DNA of 64,000 nt from Deltaproteobacteria bacterium. Lineage in GTDB: Bacteria; Desulfobacterota; BSN033; WVXP01. The position numbers and the translations under genes are program-made. Below the pieces are notes generated by a model, which had not been told where the DNA came from, made no database searches, and saw only the letters and a list, made by a program, of their open reading frames with translations. The stretch spans positions 1 through 64,000 of the forward strand of contig JAFDHF010000001.1 in assembly GCA_019308905.1 (NCBI GenBank). Direction: 5' to 3'. Below, piece after piece: positions 27,228 through 35,417 of the stretch; position 1 is the stretch's first letter, and each line of letters begins with the position of its first letter.

Positions 27228-28664
27228 TCAGAACTCAATGAGATATTCTGCGACGTCGATCGCGAGTTCGTTCGGATCGACCACTGCCCGGATGGCTCTA
27301 GGAGTCCTGCCCGCCTTGCGATCAGGAGGGCCGAGCGAGATCAACTCACCTCTTCTGTATCTCTCCCCGGTACGCTCCAGGAGTTGGACGCGGGACCCTT
27401 CTTCCCCGCTCCCCTCTCCCATGATGGTGGAAACAATCCCAAGCTCGCCGGTATCGAACCGGCACAGAGTTCCGACAGGAGGAACTCCAACCGTACGGAT
27501 GAAGTACCTGGCCAGAAGCGGATCAAAGTCCGTCCCAGCCCTGTCGATCATAAGCTCCAACACCCGGTCGGAAAAGCAGGGAAATCGACGTTCACCAAAT
27601 GGCCTTACCGCGAGGTCGTAGAAGTCGGCCAATGAGATCAGACTCCCCACCAGTGAGGTTCGCCCCTTTCTCTTCCCTTTCGGAAATCCCGAGAGGTCGT
27701 AGTGAAGGTGATGGCTGAAAATCCCATCGATCACGCGGTCCATGGCGGCCTCATCACACCCACTCGACCCGAGAACCTTCTTGACACCCAGAACAGGATG
27801 CTTCTGTATCTCTTCCCATTGGTCAAGGGTCAATTCCGGTCCTTGCCCGTCCTCCAAGAAGTGGAATCCAACCTCACCTACATCGTGGAGCAGAGCCGCC
27901 AGACCCAGATCGACCAGAAACCTGCGGGGTAGTCCCAACCGGTCACCGAGGGCGACCGCATAGATGGCGACGTTTACCGAATGGTTCGCCAGGAATTCGC
28001 TGTTGGTCTTGAAGGTTGCAAGGCCCATCCAATTTGCCGGTGCATCTCCACACCCAGAAACCACCGCCCGTGTGACTCGCCTGGCAAGAGCCAGATCCAG
28101 GGGCTCATTCCTTTCGGCCTGGAGAAACAACTCTCTGACCAGATCAATGGCGTAGAAATAGACCCAGGCGTAACAGGCACGCTCCCCACCGGACGGACCC
28201 GCTTCCCGACTTTTGACGTCCGGCTCCAGGCCCTTCACGCGCACAGAGCCGATCTTTACCTCATCCGTGGGCTCGACGGCGGTCTCGCCACTCAACCCTT
28301 CCTCGCCCCCCATCCCCATCAGGGATTTGAGAAAGTCCTCCAGTCCCGGGCAATCGGGAAGCCCAGAGAATTCGATCCTGCCGATTCCCCTCTTCCTAAG
28401 TTCGGCCAAGAGTATTCGATTGACCGCATGGCCGGAGCGCATCTCCACCTTCCTGTCGTTCAGCAAGAAGCGATCCCTGCGGATCTCAATCGAGACCTGG
28501 CCCTCTTCCTCGAGGAGACGCCCGATGGTCTCGTGGAGGGCCGAGACGTCGTGGCGGGCCCTGACGAGAGATCTGATGGCATTGTAAAGCCTCAGGACCA
28601 GCTCGTTTCCCCGGGGTGAGATGAGAAGACCCCGATTCGTGGGTTGCGATACCATGTCTGTCAT
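27228..28664 (-). CDS. HD-GYP-like domain protein with degenerate motifs
   Basis: 478 residues. The HD core reads LAALLHDVGEVG, followed by QKHPVLGVKKVL, HHLHYDLSGFPKG and LISLADFYDLAVRPFGERR. This is the HD-GYP layout, but the signature HHExxDGSGYP has become HHLHYDLSGFP and HDIGK has become HDVGE. Catalytic c-di-GMP hydrolysis is therefore doubtful, and a binding or regulatory role is possible. An N-terminal module (about residues 45-115, VSIEIRRDRFLLNDRKVE to RIEFSGLPDCPGLEDFLK) is shared with the upstream HEAT protein. Its ATG overlaps the stop of that gene by 4 bp. Confidence 0.82.
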   Translation of the reverse strand: MTDMVSQPTNRGLLISPRGNELVLRLYNAIRSLVRARHDVSALHETIGRLLEEEGQVSIEIRRDRFLLNDRKVEMRSGHAVNRILLAELRKRGIGRIEFSGLPDCPGLEDFLKSLMGMGGEEGLSGETAVEPTDEVKIGSVRVKGLEPDVKSREAGPSGGERACYAWVYFYAIDLVRELFLQAERNEPLDLALARRVTRAVVSGCGDAPANWMGLATFKTNSEFLANHSVNVAIYAVALGDRLGLPRRFLVDLGLAALLHDVGEVGFHFLEDGQGPELTLDQWEEIQKHPVLGVKKVLGSSGCDEAAMDRVIDGIFSHHLHYDLSGFPKGKRKGRTSLVGSLISLADFYDLAVRPFGERRFPCFSDRVLELMIDRAGTDFDPLLARYFIRTVGVPPVGTLCRFDTGELGIVSTIMGEGSGEEGSRVQLLERTGERYRRGELISLGPPDRKAGRTPRAIRAVVDPNELAIDVAEYLIEF

Positions 28665-30421
28665 CTACTGATTCGGTTGAGAACGGCGAGGCTGGCCTCT
28701 CTGGCCACCTCGTCCCCCGTGACGGTGCTCCTCTGTAGGGCCGCTACGGCCTTGTCAGTTCCAATGGCCCCCAGGGCATCGGCAGCACTTCTCCTGATCT
28801 CATCCCCCCTGATCCTGCCGAGGTAGGTCTTCTTCATCAGGATACGAAGAAGCACTGGAACCGCCTCATCAGAACCCACGAGGCCGAGAGCCTGGAGAAA
28901 AAGCCTCGCCTCCCGGGTCTCCCTTTTCCGGAAAGCCTTGGATACCACCCGATCGAGCAGAGGGCGCAGGGCCTCTTTTTTGCCCACTCTGGCCAATTGG
29001 AGGCAGGCAATGCTTCTGATTTTACTGTCCGGGTCGTCGAGTTTCCTTGTGAGGTGAGCTATGGCCTCTTCCTTACTCGTCACTGCCGGGATCGCCTGGA
29101 CGGCTTCACGCCGAACCCTGGGATCTGGATGGTCCAGGGCCTTCTCCAGATAGGGGAAGCACTCCCTTCTACCGATCCGACCCAGAATGTAGACCATGTT
29201 CCGGGCCAGGTACCAGCGGTGATCGTCGAGAAACGCGCCAAAAACGCTGACACTCGTCTTGCCGAGCTCGGCCAGGGCATCCGAGACGATCCTCCTCGGT
29301 TTTGAGCCCTCCAGTTCCCCCAGAAGCCGGCACAGATGAGGAACCGCGTTTCTCTGGAGAAGTGCGATGTACTCGGCAAGCCCGTCGAAGTCCTGCTCCT
29401 CCGAGGACTTGACGCCCTCGTGTACGGCATGCACGCGGGATTCGTTTCCCGCTTCGAAGATCGCTTTTCTGATCTGTCTTTTTTGTGTCTCGTCGAACCC
29501 GGCCACGTGAAGACACCGGTAGAACTTCTTGAGGACCCGGACCGCTCCATGAAAATCCCCTGCTCTCAGAGAAGCATCGAGGATTCCGAGGATCGTCGAG
29601 ATGATCTCCTCGAAGTCTCGATGCGATCTTTCCATCAAAAGGACTTCAATGAGGGTCTCCAGTGTCTTCAACCTGAAGGGCGGTGTCGATTCATCGACTA
29701 TCCGGCGGTTGATGGCTTCCACTTCATCAAGTGTGATGTGATAGACCTTGCCCAGGACCGGAAATCCCACGGCTGCTCGGGAGTGTTTCTCCCCCAGAGG
29801 CTCCAAGAAATCGGCTTCAGAACCGGGACAGTGTTCTCTCAGGATCTTTGACTGCCGCCGCTTTGGCATGTCGCACCGGGGGTACCGGTGCTTCAGATCC
29901 TCCAGACTCCCGGGCACAGGCAGGGGGTGGACCTTCATGTACTCATCGGCCTCTACCCAACGGAGGTGGGGGAGATCCTCATCGAGGAGCGGGAAGACAC
30001 AAGGCTCTCCCTCCCCGGTGCCAGGGCCGGAGTCTCCGAGCAAGCCGAGGAACCTCACCAACTCCCCTTGATCGATTCCAGGGTGGAATTCGATTCTCCT
30101 CATCCCTGCCCTGTACAGCCTGTGTGGAACAGCGCTGGGATCGGTGTTTTCGTAAATCGTCTCTCCCTGCCATAGGAAGGCAAAAGGGCCGATCTCGAGA
30201 CTGAGACTCGGGGCCTTTGCCAGGAATTCCCCGAGCCCTTCCAGGAATTCTTCCTTAGCCGCCTGGAGTGAGGAAATGTCCCTGCCCTCGGCGTCAGTAC
30301 CCCCTCTTGCCATGCGGTCCAACAGGCCGGCCAGTCGGGCAGCCTGGGGCCTCAGCTCTTTTGGCTCGGCTGGCGTCTCCCCAAGGGCCCGGCCGGTCTC
30401 CGAGGTCTCCAACTGCCCCAT
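28661..30421 (-). CDS. HEAT-repeat protein with N-terminal module shared with the HD protein
   Basis: 586 residues. The N-terminal module (LSLEIGPFAFLWQGETIYE to RRIEFHPGIDQGELVRFL) parallels that of the next gene. The C-terminal 230 residues are HEAT repeats (PYLEKALDHPDPRVRREAVQ, LTRKLDDPDSKIRSIACLQL, RRSAADALGAIGTDKAVAAL). No catalytic motif is present. HEAT arrays are protein-interaction solenoids, so this is probably a scaffold for the HD protein, with which it is translationally coupled (4-bp overlap). Start ATG 30421 has AAAGGAGA upstream. Confidence 0.82.
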   Translation of the reverse strand: MGQLETSETGRALGETPAEPKELRPQAARLAGLLDRMARGGTDAEGRDISSLQAAKEEFLEGLGEFLAKAPSLSLEIGPFAFLWQGETIYENTDPSAVPHRLYRAGMRRIEFHPGIDQGELVRFLGLLGDSGPGTGEGEPCVFPLLDEDLPHLRWVEADEYMKVHPLPVPGSLEDLKHRYPRCDMPKRRQSKILREHCPGSEADFLEPLGEKHSRAAVGFPVLGKVYHITLDEVEAINRRIVDESTPPFRLKTLETLIEVLLMERSHRDFEEIISTILGILDASLRAGDFHGAVRVLKKFYRCLHVAGFDETQKRQIRKAIFEAGNESRVHAVHEGVKSSEEQDFDGLAEYIALLQRNAVPHLCRLLGELEGSKPRRIVSDALAELGKTSVSVFGAFLDDHRWYLARNMVYILGRIGRRECFPYLEKALDHPDPRVRREAVQAIPAVTSKEEAIAHLTRKLDDPDSKIRSIACLQLARVGKKEALRPLLDRVVSKAFRKRETREARLFLQALGLVGSDEAVPVLLRILMKKTYLGRIRGDEIRRSAADALGAIGTDKAVAALQRSTVTGDEVAREASLAVLNRISR

Positions 30422-30641
30422 TAGGTCTCCTTTCAGCTCTCGGGTCGGTCCACGCCTCTGTTTTGGATACCCCGGGAGGGGAGGATCTAAAAGTGAGTGA
30501 CGATTTATGGGGGAGGGATCGGTTCCCTAGGCACGCCCTCAACCTCGCGATCCCAGCAATTGTCGTGCCATTCTATGTTCAATCGCGTGGCTCGCAGACG
30601 GCCTGTTTTCATTGCTCGGGCATCTCTGGCGGATTCGTCCT

Positions 30642-31652
30642 CTACAGGAGCTTGACCGAGGAAGCCTTGAAAGTGAGATAGACCGGTGAACCTACGGTGG
30701 GGGCCATGTTCGATAGAGACTGCTCCGAGATCTGGACGTAGAAGTCTTCCTGCGAGCGCACCTTCAGCAGGATCTTCCCGCCCAGTTCCGTAATCTCGGC
30801 GACCCTTCCATGAAACTGATTCCTCGCACTCGACGAGAAGGGCTCTCGTGAGAGAATCACATTTTCAGGATCGATTGAAGCGTACCTCGCATCAAGGGGT
30901 TCGTATCCTGGAACGATCCAAATACGGATGGTTCCCGTATCAAAGCACGGGCCCTCCCCGGTCTGAACGATCCTTCCTGAAAATAGGTTGTGGGTGGTCG
31001 ATTCCACCAAAGAACCTTCGAACAGGGAAACCACCCTTTGACTCAACCGGTAGGCCTGAGCCAGATTATGTGTGGTCAGAACGACCGTGGTCGCCCGCTC
31101 GCTGTTTATTCTGGAGATGATCCCCTCAAAGCGATGTACCTGCCTGGGATCGACATTGGCCGTGGGCTCGTCGAGAAGAAGCACCTTGGGATCGAGAATC
31201 AACGCTCTGGCCAAGGCGACCAACTGGGTCTCGCCCCCTGAGAGTTCACCGGCTTTCCTCTTTTCGAAACCCGTCAGACCGACCAATTCGAGGACCTCCT
31301 TTACTCTGGCCTCCCATCTCCTCCGCGGAACTCCTCTCAGGCGCAATCCGTAAGAGACATTCCTTGCCACGGACGTCTTGAAAAGATAGGGAGATTGGAA
31401 GACCATTACCACGGATTCACGAAATCCCATGAGGGATCTCTTGTCAGGGACAACCCGGTGCCCTTCGAAGTAGACCTCTCCCTGTGTCGGCCTGAGGATA
31501 AGACCCATTATCGAAAGGAGCGTGGTCTTACCGGAGCCGTTCGGGCCCACTACACCGTAGATCTCTCCCCTCTGAACAGACAGGCTCGGTATCTCCAGGA
31601 TCTTCCTGCCCTGACAAACGTGGACGATGCCCCTGAGGTCGAGAATCCCCAT
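30642..31652 (-). CDS. tupC: tungstate ABC transporter ATP-binding protein
   Basis: 336 residues. The Walker A motif is GPNGSGKTTL, the ABC signature LSGGETQLVALARAL and Walker B VLLLDEPTANVD. The C-terminal TOBE-like domain (QFHGRVAEITELGGKILLKV) is the oxyanion-sensing part found in ModC, TupC and WtpC. Tungstate rather than molybdate is inferred from the neighbouring permease and TupA-type binding protein. It lies 6 bp after tupB in a leftward operon. Confidence 0.88.
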   Translation of the reverse strand: MGILDLRGIVHVCQGRKILEIPSLSVQRGEIYGVVGPNGSGKTTLLSIMGLILRPTQGEVYFEGHRVVPDKRSLMGFRESVVMVFQSPYLFKTSVARNVSYGLRLRGVPRRRWEARVKEVLELVGLTGFEKRKAGELSGGETQLVALARALILDPKVLLLDEPTANVDPRQVHRFEGIISRINSERATTVVLTTHNLAQAYRLSQRVVSLFEGSLVESTTHNLFSGRIVQTGEGPCFDTGTIRIWIVPGYEPLDARYASIDPENVILSREPFSSSARNQFHGRVAEITELGGKILLKVRSQEDFYVQISEQSLSNMAPTVGSPVYLTFKASSVKLL

Positions 31653-31658
31653 GCCTTC

Positions 31659-32390
31659 TTACCAAGTGCGGGCCTTTATCTGGAAGTAATGGAAGAAAAT
31701 GTTCATTGACAAGACCAGAAGAAGAAGAAAAAAGCCCAAAGCAAGGGCGAAACCGAATTCCCCTTTGCTGGTCTCGAGTGCTATCGCTGTGGTCATTGTC
31801 CGCGTGTGGAATCTGATGTTACCCCCGAGCATCATGGCCGATCCCACCTCTGAGACCGCACGGCCGTAACCCGCGACAATCGCTGCCATCAGAGAGAATC
31901 TCGCCTCCATCAGGACAGTCCAAGCCGTGTGAAAAGCCCCTGCCCCCAGGGCCCTGGCGGTGAGCAGTGCTCTTGGGTCCACAGACTGGACAGCCGCGAC
32001 CGTGAGATTCGTAATAACCGGAAGGGACAGCAGAAACTCTCCGAGAATCACGGCCATGGGGGAAAACATGAGATTCAAGAAACCAAGGGGAGCGCTTCTC
32101 GAGAGAAATGAATAACCCAAGAGCCCAACGACAACGGTGGGTAAGGCCATGGCCGTGTTGAGCAGGGTGATGACCGCAGATCTCCCTCTGAATCGTCTCG
32201 ACCCGATGAGGAATCCAACCGGAACCCCCAGGAGCACGGCGAGAGCTGTGGCACTCAGGGAGAAACGCAGAGATCGCAGGACGATTCCATAGATCTCGCC
32301 GTCGAGAGAGAGAATCAGATCAAAGGATCTCACGACAGCACTCAACAGAAAGCCCACAACCCCCCCCGCAGGGCTCGGTTCCGAGACCAA
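31659..32390 (-). CDS. tupB: tungstate ABC transporter permease
   Basis: 243 residues with about five membrane helices. The cytoplasmic loop that contacts the ATPase (ALGAGAFHTAWTVLMEARF) fits the EAA-type motif. The N-terminal [20 protein letters not shown] is typical of TupB/WtpB permeases. The start is uncertain: TTG 32390 is used, but GTG codons within the next dozen residues are possible. It forms a leftward operon with tupC and is divergent from tupA across a 188-bp spacer. Confidence 0.87.
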   Translation of the reverse strand: MVSEPSPAGGVVGFLLSAVVRSFDLILSLDGEIYGIVLRSLRFSLSATALAVLLGVPVGFLIGSRRFRGRSAVITLLNTAMALPTVVVGLLGYSFLSRSAPLGFLNLMFSPMAVILGEFLLSLPVITNLTVAAVQSVDPRALLTARALGAGAFHTAWTVLMEARFSLMAAIVAGYGRAVSEVGSAMMLGGNIRFHTRTMTTAIALETSKGEFGFALALGFFLLLLVLSMNIFFHYFQIKARTW

Positions 32391-32439
32391 AATTATCCCA
32401 GAAAGGCCTTCAAAAGCGTGAAAAAGGATAATTACTTAC

Positions 32440-32473
32440 CGTTATTGACAGAGATTTCCAATTATGCTAACTA
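32440..32473 (+). promoter_or_regulatory. tupA promoter with overlapping inverted repeat
   Basis: TTGACA (32445-32450) and a weak TAACTA (32468-32473) are 17 bp apart. An imperfect inverted repeat, CGTTATTG (32440-32447) and CAATTATG (32459-32466), overlaps the -35 box and spacer. Its CGTTAT arm recalls ModE-type operators. The divergent position suggests joint control of tupA and tupBC, possibly by the regulator encoded at 33494-34375. The regulator link is inference. Confidence 0.5.
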
Positions 32474-32578
32474 TATCCACCTTGGTCCCCGAAGTCAACG
32501 TCTGCAAACGGCTGGGGAACCGCCCGCGCCCACCTCACGCCATGCAGATCGACACAAGCCCAGGAAAGGAGACGTCAC

Positions 32579-33394
32579 ATGAAGAAGGCGGTTGTTCTTT
32601 TCTCTGTTATGTTCTGTTTTTGGATCCCGGTCTCGGGACATCCCCAAAGCGAGAGGCTGCGAGTCGCCAGCACCACAAGTACCGATAACACCGGGCTCTT
32701 CGGTGCGCTGAACCCTCCCTTTGAGAATAGATTTCACGCCGCCGTCGACGTTATTGCCCAGGGGACCGGAAAAGCCCTCAAAACAGCCGAAAGGGGCGAC
32801 TGTGATCTGGTCTTTGTCCACTCCCGCCCGGCTGAAGAGAAGTTTGTCAGAGACGGTTACGGTGTGAACCGGCGGGACGTCATGTATAATGACTTTGTCA
32901 TCGTCGGCCCCCAAAAGGATCCTGCGGGAATAGCCGGTCTCAAAGACGCCGTGGAAGCGCTCAAAAGAATCGCCTCTGCCAAGGCCTCCTTCGTCTCACG
33001 AGGTGACGATTCAGGAACGCATAAAAGGGAGAAGGCTCTCTGGAAAAAAGCCCGTCTCGCTCCAAGAGGCCGATGGTACATAGAGTCCGGCCAGGGCATG
33101 GGCGCGGTCCTCCAGATCGCTCAGGAGAAGAGGGCCTATACCCTTTCCGATCGCGGCACATATCTCGCCTACAGGGGGAAGATCGACCTCGTCATCCTGG
33201 CCCAGGGAGACCGGCTGCTTTTCAATCCATATGGAATCATAGCCGTCAATCCTGCAAGATACCCCGCAGTCAACTATGTCTTGGCCATGGCCTACATAGG
33301 ATGGGTGACCTCTGCGGAGGGGCAGGAGATAATCAGGAACTTTGGGAAAGACATATTCGGCCAATCTCTTTTCATCCCCCTGGCCGTGCCTTAG
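32579..33394 (+). CDS. tupA: tungstate-binding periplasmic protein
   Basis: 271 residues with a signal peptide (about 1-20) and the TupA-type ligand loop VASTTSTDNTGLF. Further family segments are VIAQGTGKALKTAERGDCDL, RPAEEKFV and SRGDDSGTHKREKALWKKA. TupA proteins bind tungstate with high selectivity over molybdate. Anaerobes need tungsten for aldehyde oxidoreductases and tungsten formate dehydrogenases; none are in this window. AAAGGAGA precedes ATG 32579. It is divergent from tupBC. Confidence 0.9.
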   Translation: MKKAVVLFSVMFCFWIPVSGHPQSERLRVASTTSTDNTGLFGALNPPFENRFHAAVDVIAQGTGKALKTAERGDCDLVFVHSRPAEEKFVRDGYGVNRRDVMYNDFVIVGPQKDPAGIAGLKDAVEALKRIASAKASFVSRGDDSGTHKREKALWKKARLAPRGRWYIESGQGMGAVLQIAQEKRAYTLSDRGTYLAYRGKIDLVILAQGDRLLFNPYGIIAVNPARYPAVNYVLAMAYIGWVTSAEGQEIIRNFGKDIFGQSLFIPLAVP

Positions 33395-33493
33395 AGGTCT
33401 CGACCGATCGGGGCTGGCGGGGAGTGCCTCTGCAGGGCCCTTGAAGAGATGAGAGGCAAAGGGTTCTCCGGCGAGCCTTCAACCCCGGCTCTC

Positions 33494-34375
33494 TCAGCGG
33501 GTTTTCAGGAGAACCTTCCCTGTGTCATCCAATCGATATCCGGGCAGAGACCGGGACAGGTTCCGAATTCCGGCAGGGTTTATGTATTCCATGAACCCTT
33601 TCAAGGCCTTTGTCGGCCAGAGTTCGCTCGCAACGACAAGATCGAACCGTTCCTCCTGAAGGGGGATGAAATCCAGAGGGACGAGATGGGTGACATACTC
33701 GATGCCGAGTCCGACATCGGCCTCGCCGAAAAAAACCCGGAAGGCAACCTCAAGGTGGCTGTCGGTCTCGTCCTCAAAGCCTGCCAGATCACTCTTCTGC
33801 AACCCCCTGAGCTTCAAGAGGTATTCAAGGAGGAATCTTGTACCAGATCCCCTGTTCCGGTTTACGAATCTCGCCTTCTTCTTGACGACATCCTCAAGGC
33901 CCCTGAGCCCGAGGGGGTTCCCCTTTCTCACGATAAGGCCTTGGCTCCTATACCAGAGATTGACGACTACATAGCCGACAGAGGGAAGGAGCCTTTCCAG
34001 AAAGGGAATATTGTACTGTCCGGTCTCTTCATCGAACAGGTGGACACAGCAGGCCTGTGCCTTGTACCGGCGGAGACATTCGATACCCCTGAGGCTCCCC
34101 ACAGGGGAATAGAACACCAGGGACGTGGGAAACCTTTCTCCCGAATAGGAGGCCAACACCCTCCCGAGGAGGACATCGTCACTCCCAGCAATCAGGATGT
34201 CCTCTTGCCGTCGAACGTTCTCGTCGATCCAACGGAAGATATGTTTTTTCGGGAAGAGCCATTTTCCTGCTATCCTTACATGGGGAAGGCCTCCCTCCCG
34301 TACGAGTTGGTAGACTTTTTTTTCGTTGAGGCGGAGCAAACCGGCAAGCTCCTTGGTCGTCATAAGTTCTTCCAT
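33494..34375 (-). CDS. helix-turn-helix regulator with periplasmic-binding-like ligand domain
   Basis: 293 residues. The N-terminus (TTKELAGLLRLNEKKVYQLV, then HVRIAGKWLFPKKHIFRWID) is an excisionase or MerR-like winged helix. The rest is a PBP-like domain (VNRNRGSGTRFLLEYLL, GFEDETDSHLEVAFRVFFGE) of the type linked to molybdate or tungstate sensing and MoeA-like fusions. No signal peptide is present, so ligand sensing is cytoplasmic. Convergent to tupA and 100 bp from it, it is the best candidate regulator of the tup genes. ATG 34375 is used; ATG 34363 is an alternative. Confidence 0.8.
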   Translation of the reverse strand: MEELMTTKELAGLLRLNEKKVYQLVREGGLPHVRIAGKWLFPKKHIFRWIDENVRRQEDILIAGSDDVLLGRVLASYSGERFPTSLVFYSPVGSLRGIECLRRYKAQACCVHLFDEETGQYNIPFLERLLPSVGYVVVNLWYRSQGLIVRKGNPLGLRGLEDVVKKKARFVNRNRGSGTRFLLEYLLKLRGLQKSDLAGFEDETDSHLEVAFRVFFGEADVGLGIEYVTHLVPLDFIPLQEERFDLVVASELWPTKALKGFMEYINPAGIRNLSRSLPGYRLDDTGKVLLKTR

Positions 34376-34414
34376 GAACCCGTCTATTAGCAGGAAACAC
34401 CCTGGTTGTCAAGA

Positions 34415-34825
34415 AAGCGAATGAAATCGACTTTCCTGACTTTTGGAAGACACCCTTGCCTCCGGGCGACATTGCGGAAGCGGTGGGGTACCCATCAAGG
34501 GTGAGCGGGGAGGGGAAAGGTCGTGTTCGTGGTTCGTGTTCGTGGTTCGTGTTCGTGGTTCGTGTTCGTGGTTCGTGTTCGTGGTTCGTGTTCGTGATTC
34601 GTGTTCGTGGGTCGTGTTCGTGGGTCGTGATTCGTGTTCGTGGGGAAGGGGCAGGAACTGTCCACCTGCGAACCTTGATAGGGTCACCCCGTGAGCTCAG
34701 GAGCGAGGGGACAAGGGCGTTCTACTGCCAAAACAGCAAAAAATCGTGAAGTCAGATACTTGCAAGAATCCTCGGCCGAAAACTCGGGAGGCTCCACAAG
34801 CGAATGAAATCGACTTTCCTGACTT
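34415..34825 (-). repeat. intergenic repeat element, copy B, with 13-nt tandem array
   Basis: Reverse-orientation copy of the element at 25660-25972, about 90% alike over its non-array parts by eye. It is flanked by an exact 28-bp direct repeat (34415-34442 and 34798-34825). Inside, 34521-34643 is a tandem array of about nine 13-nt units (TTCGTGTTCGTGG with small variants) against about two in copy A. It fills the 34376-34863 spacer. Predicted open frames across the array, rich in His-Glu or Arg-Thr, are artefacts of the repeat. Confidence 0.88.
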
Positions 34826-34863
34826 CCAAGAAGCGCCCGGGCAAGTTCCTCCCGGCAGCAGCA

Positions 34864-35343
34864 TCAAAACATCTCCTTGACATAGAAGAAGAACATTACC
34901 CCGGATAGGGCAAGTTTGAGTCCGATTCCCAGGAGGTTTCCGACTAGAACACCCCAACCGGCTCGGAACATCTGTTTTCCTCCCTTACCGGTTATGAGTT
35001 CTCCAATCAGTGCGCCCAGGAAGGCACCAGCAAGCATTCCCCATGGCGGCAACAGAAAAAAGCCGATTACCATCCCGGCAATGGAAACCCACACACCCGA
35101 TGTCGAAGCCCCGTATTTCTTTGCCCCGATTGCAGGGAGCACATAGTCAAGGCCAGTCACCAGTGCGGTGAGACATGCCATGACAATCAAGAAAGTCGTG
35201 CTAAAGGCTTCCCCGTCCTTTGCAAAGGAAAGAACGATCAGAGCCAGGAAACCCAGTGGAGGCCCCGGGATGGCGGGCAGGAAACAGCCGGCCAGAGCGG
35301 CCAGGACAAGAAGAAATCCAATGATGATGAGTATGGTTGTCAA
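34864..35343 (-). CDS. DUF456 family membrane protein
   Basis: 159 residues and about five hydrophobic segments. The sequence FLPAIPGPPLGFLALIVL and later GAFLGALIGELITGKGGKQ match the DUF456 pattern of small glycine-rich inner-membrane proteins of unknown function. It has no partners in an operon. Its stop is only 39 bp from the end of repeat copy B. Confidence 0.82.
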   Translation of the reverse strand: MTTILIIIGFLLVLAALAGCFLPAIPGPPLGFLALIVLSFAKDGEAFSTTFLIVMACLTALVTGLDYVLPAIGAKKYGASTSGVWVSIAGMVIGFFLLPPWGMLAGAFLGALIGELITGKGGKQMFRAGWGVLVGNLLGIGLKLALSGVMFFFYVKEMF

Positions 35344-35417
35344 GGTCGGCTTCTCTTTGGGTCTTTCTCAGCAAGAACACATGGTCTCCAAGAGACCTCT
35401 CCCAGACGCCTGTTCCG

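Noticed and set aside
34521-34643. CRISPR array
   Set aside because: Units are 13 nt and contiguous with no unique spacers, so this is a tandem repeat, not repeat-spacer structure.
34409-34694. Proteins rich in His-Glu, Arg-Thr or Val-Arg repeats predicted across the tandem array
   Set aside because: All frames are products of the 13-nt repeat, differ by strand, and lack consistent starts and ribosome-binding sites.
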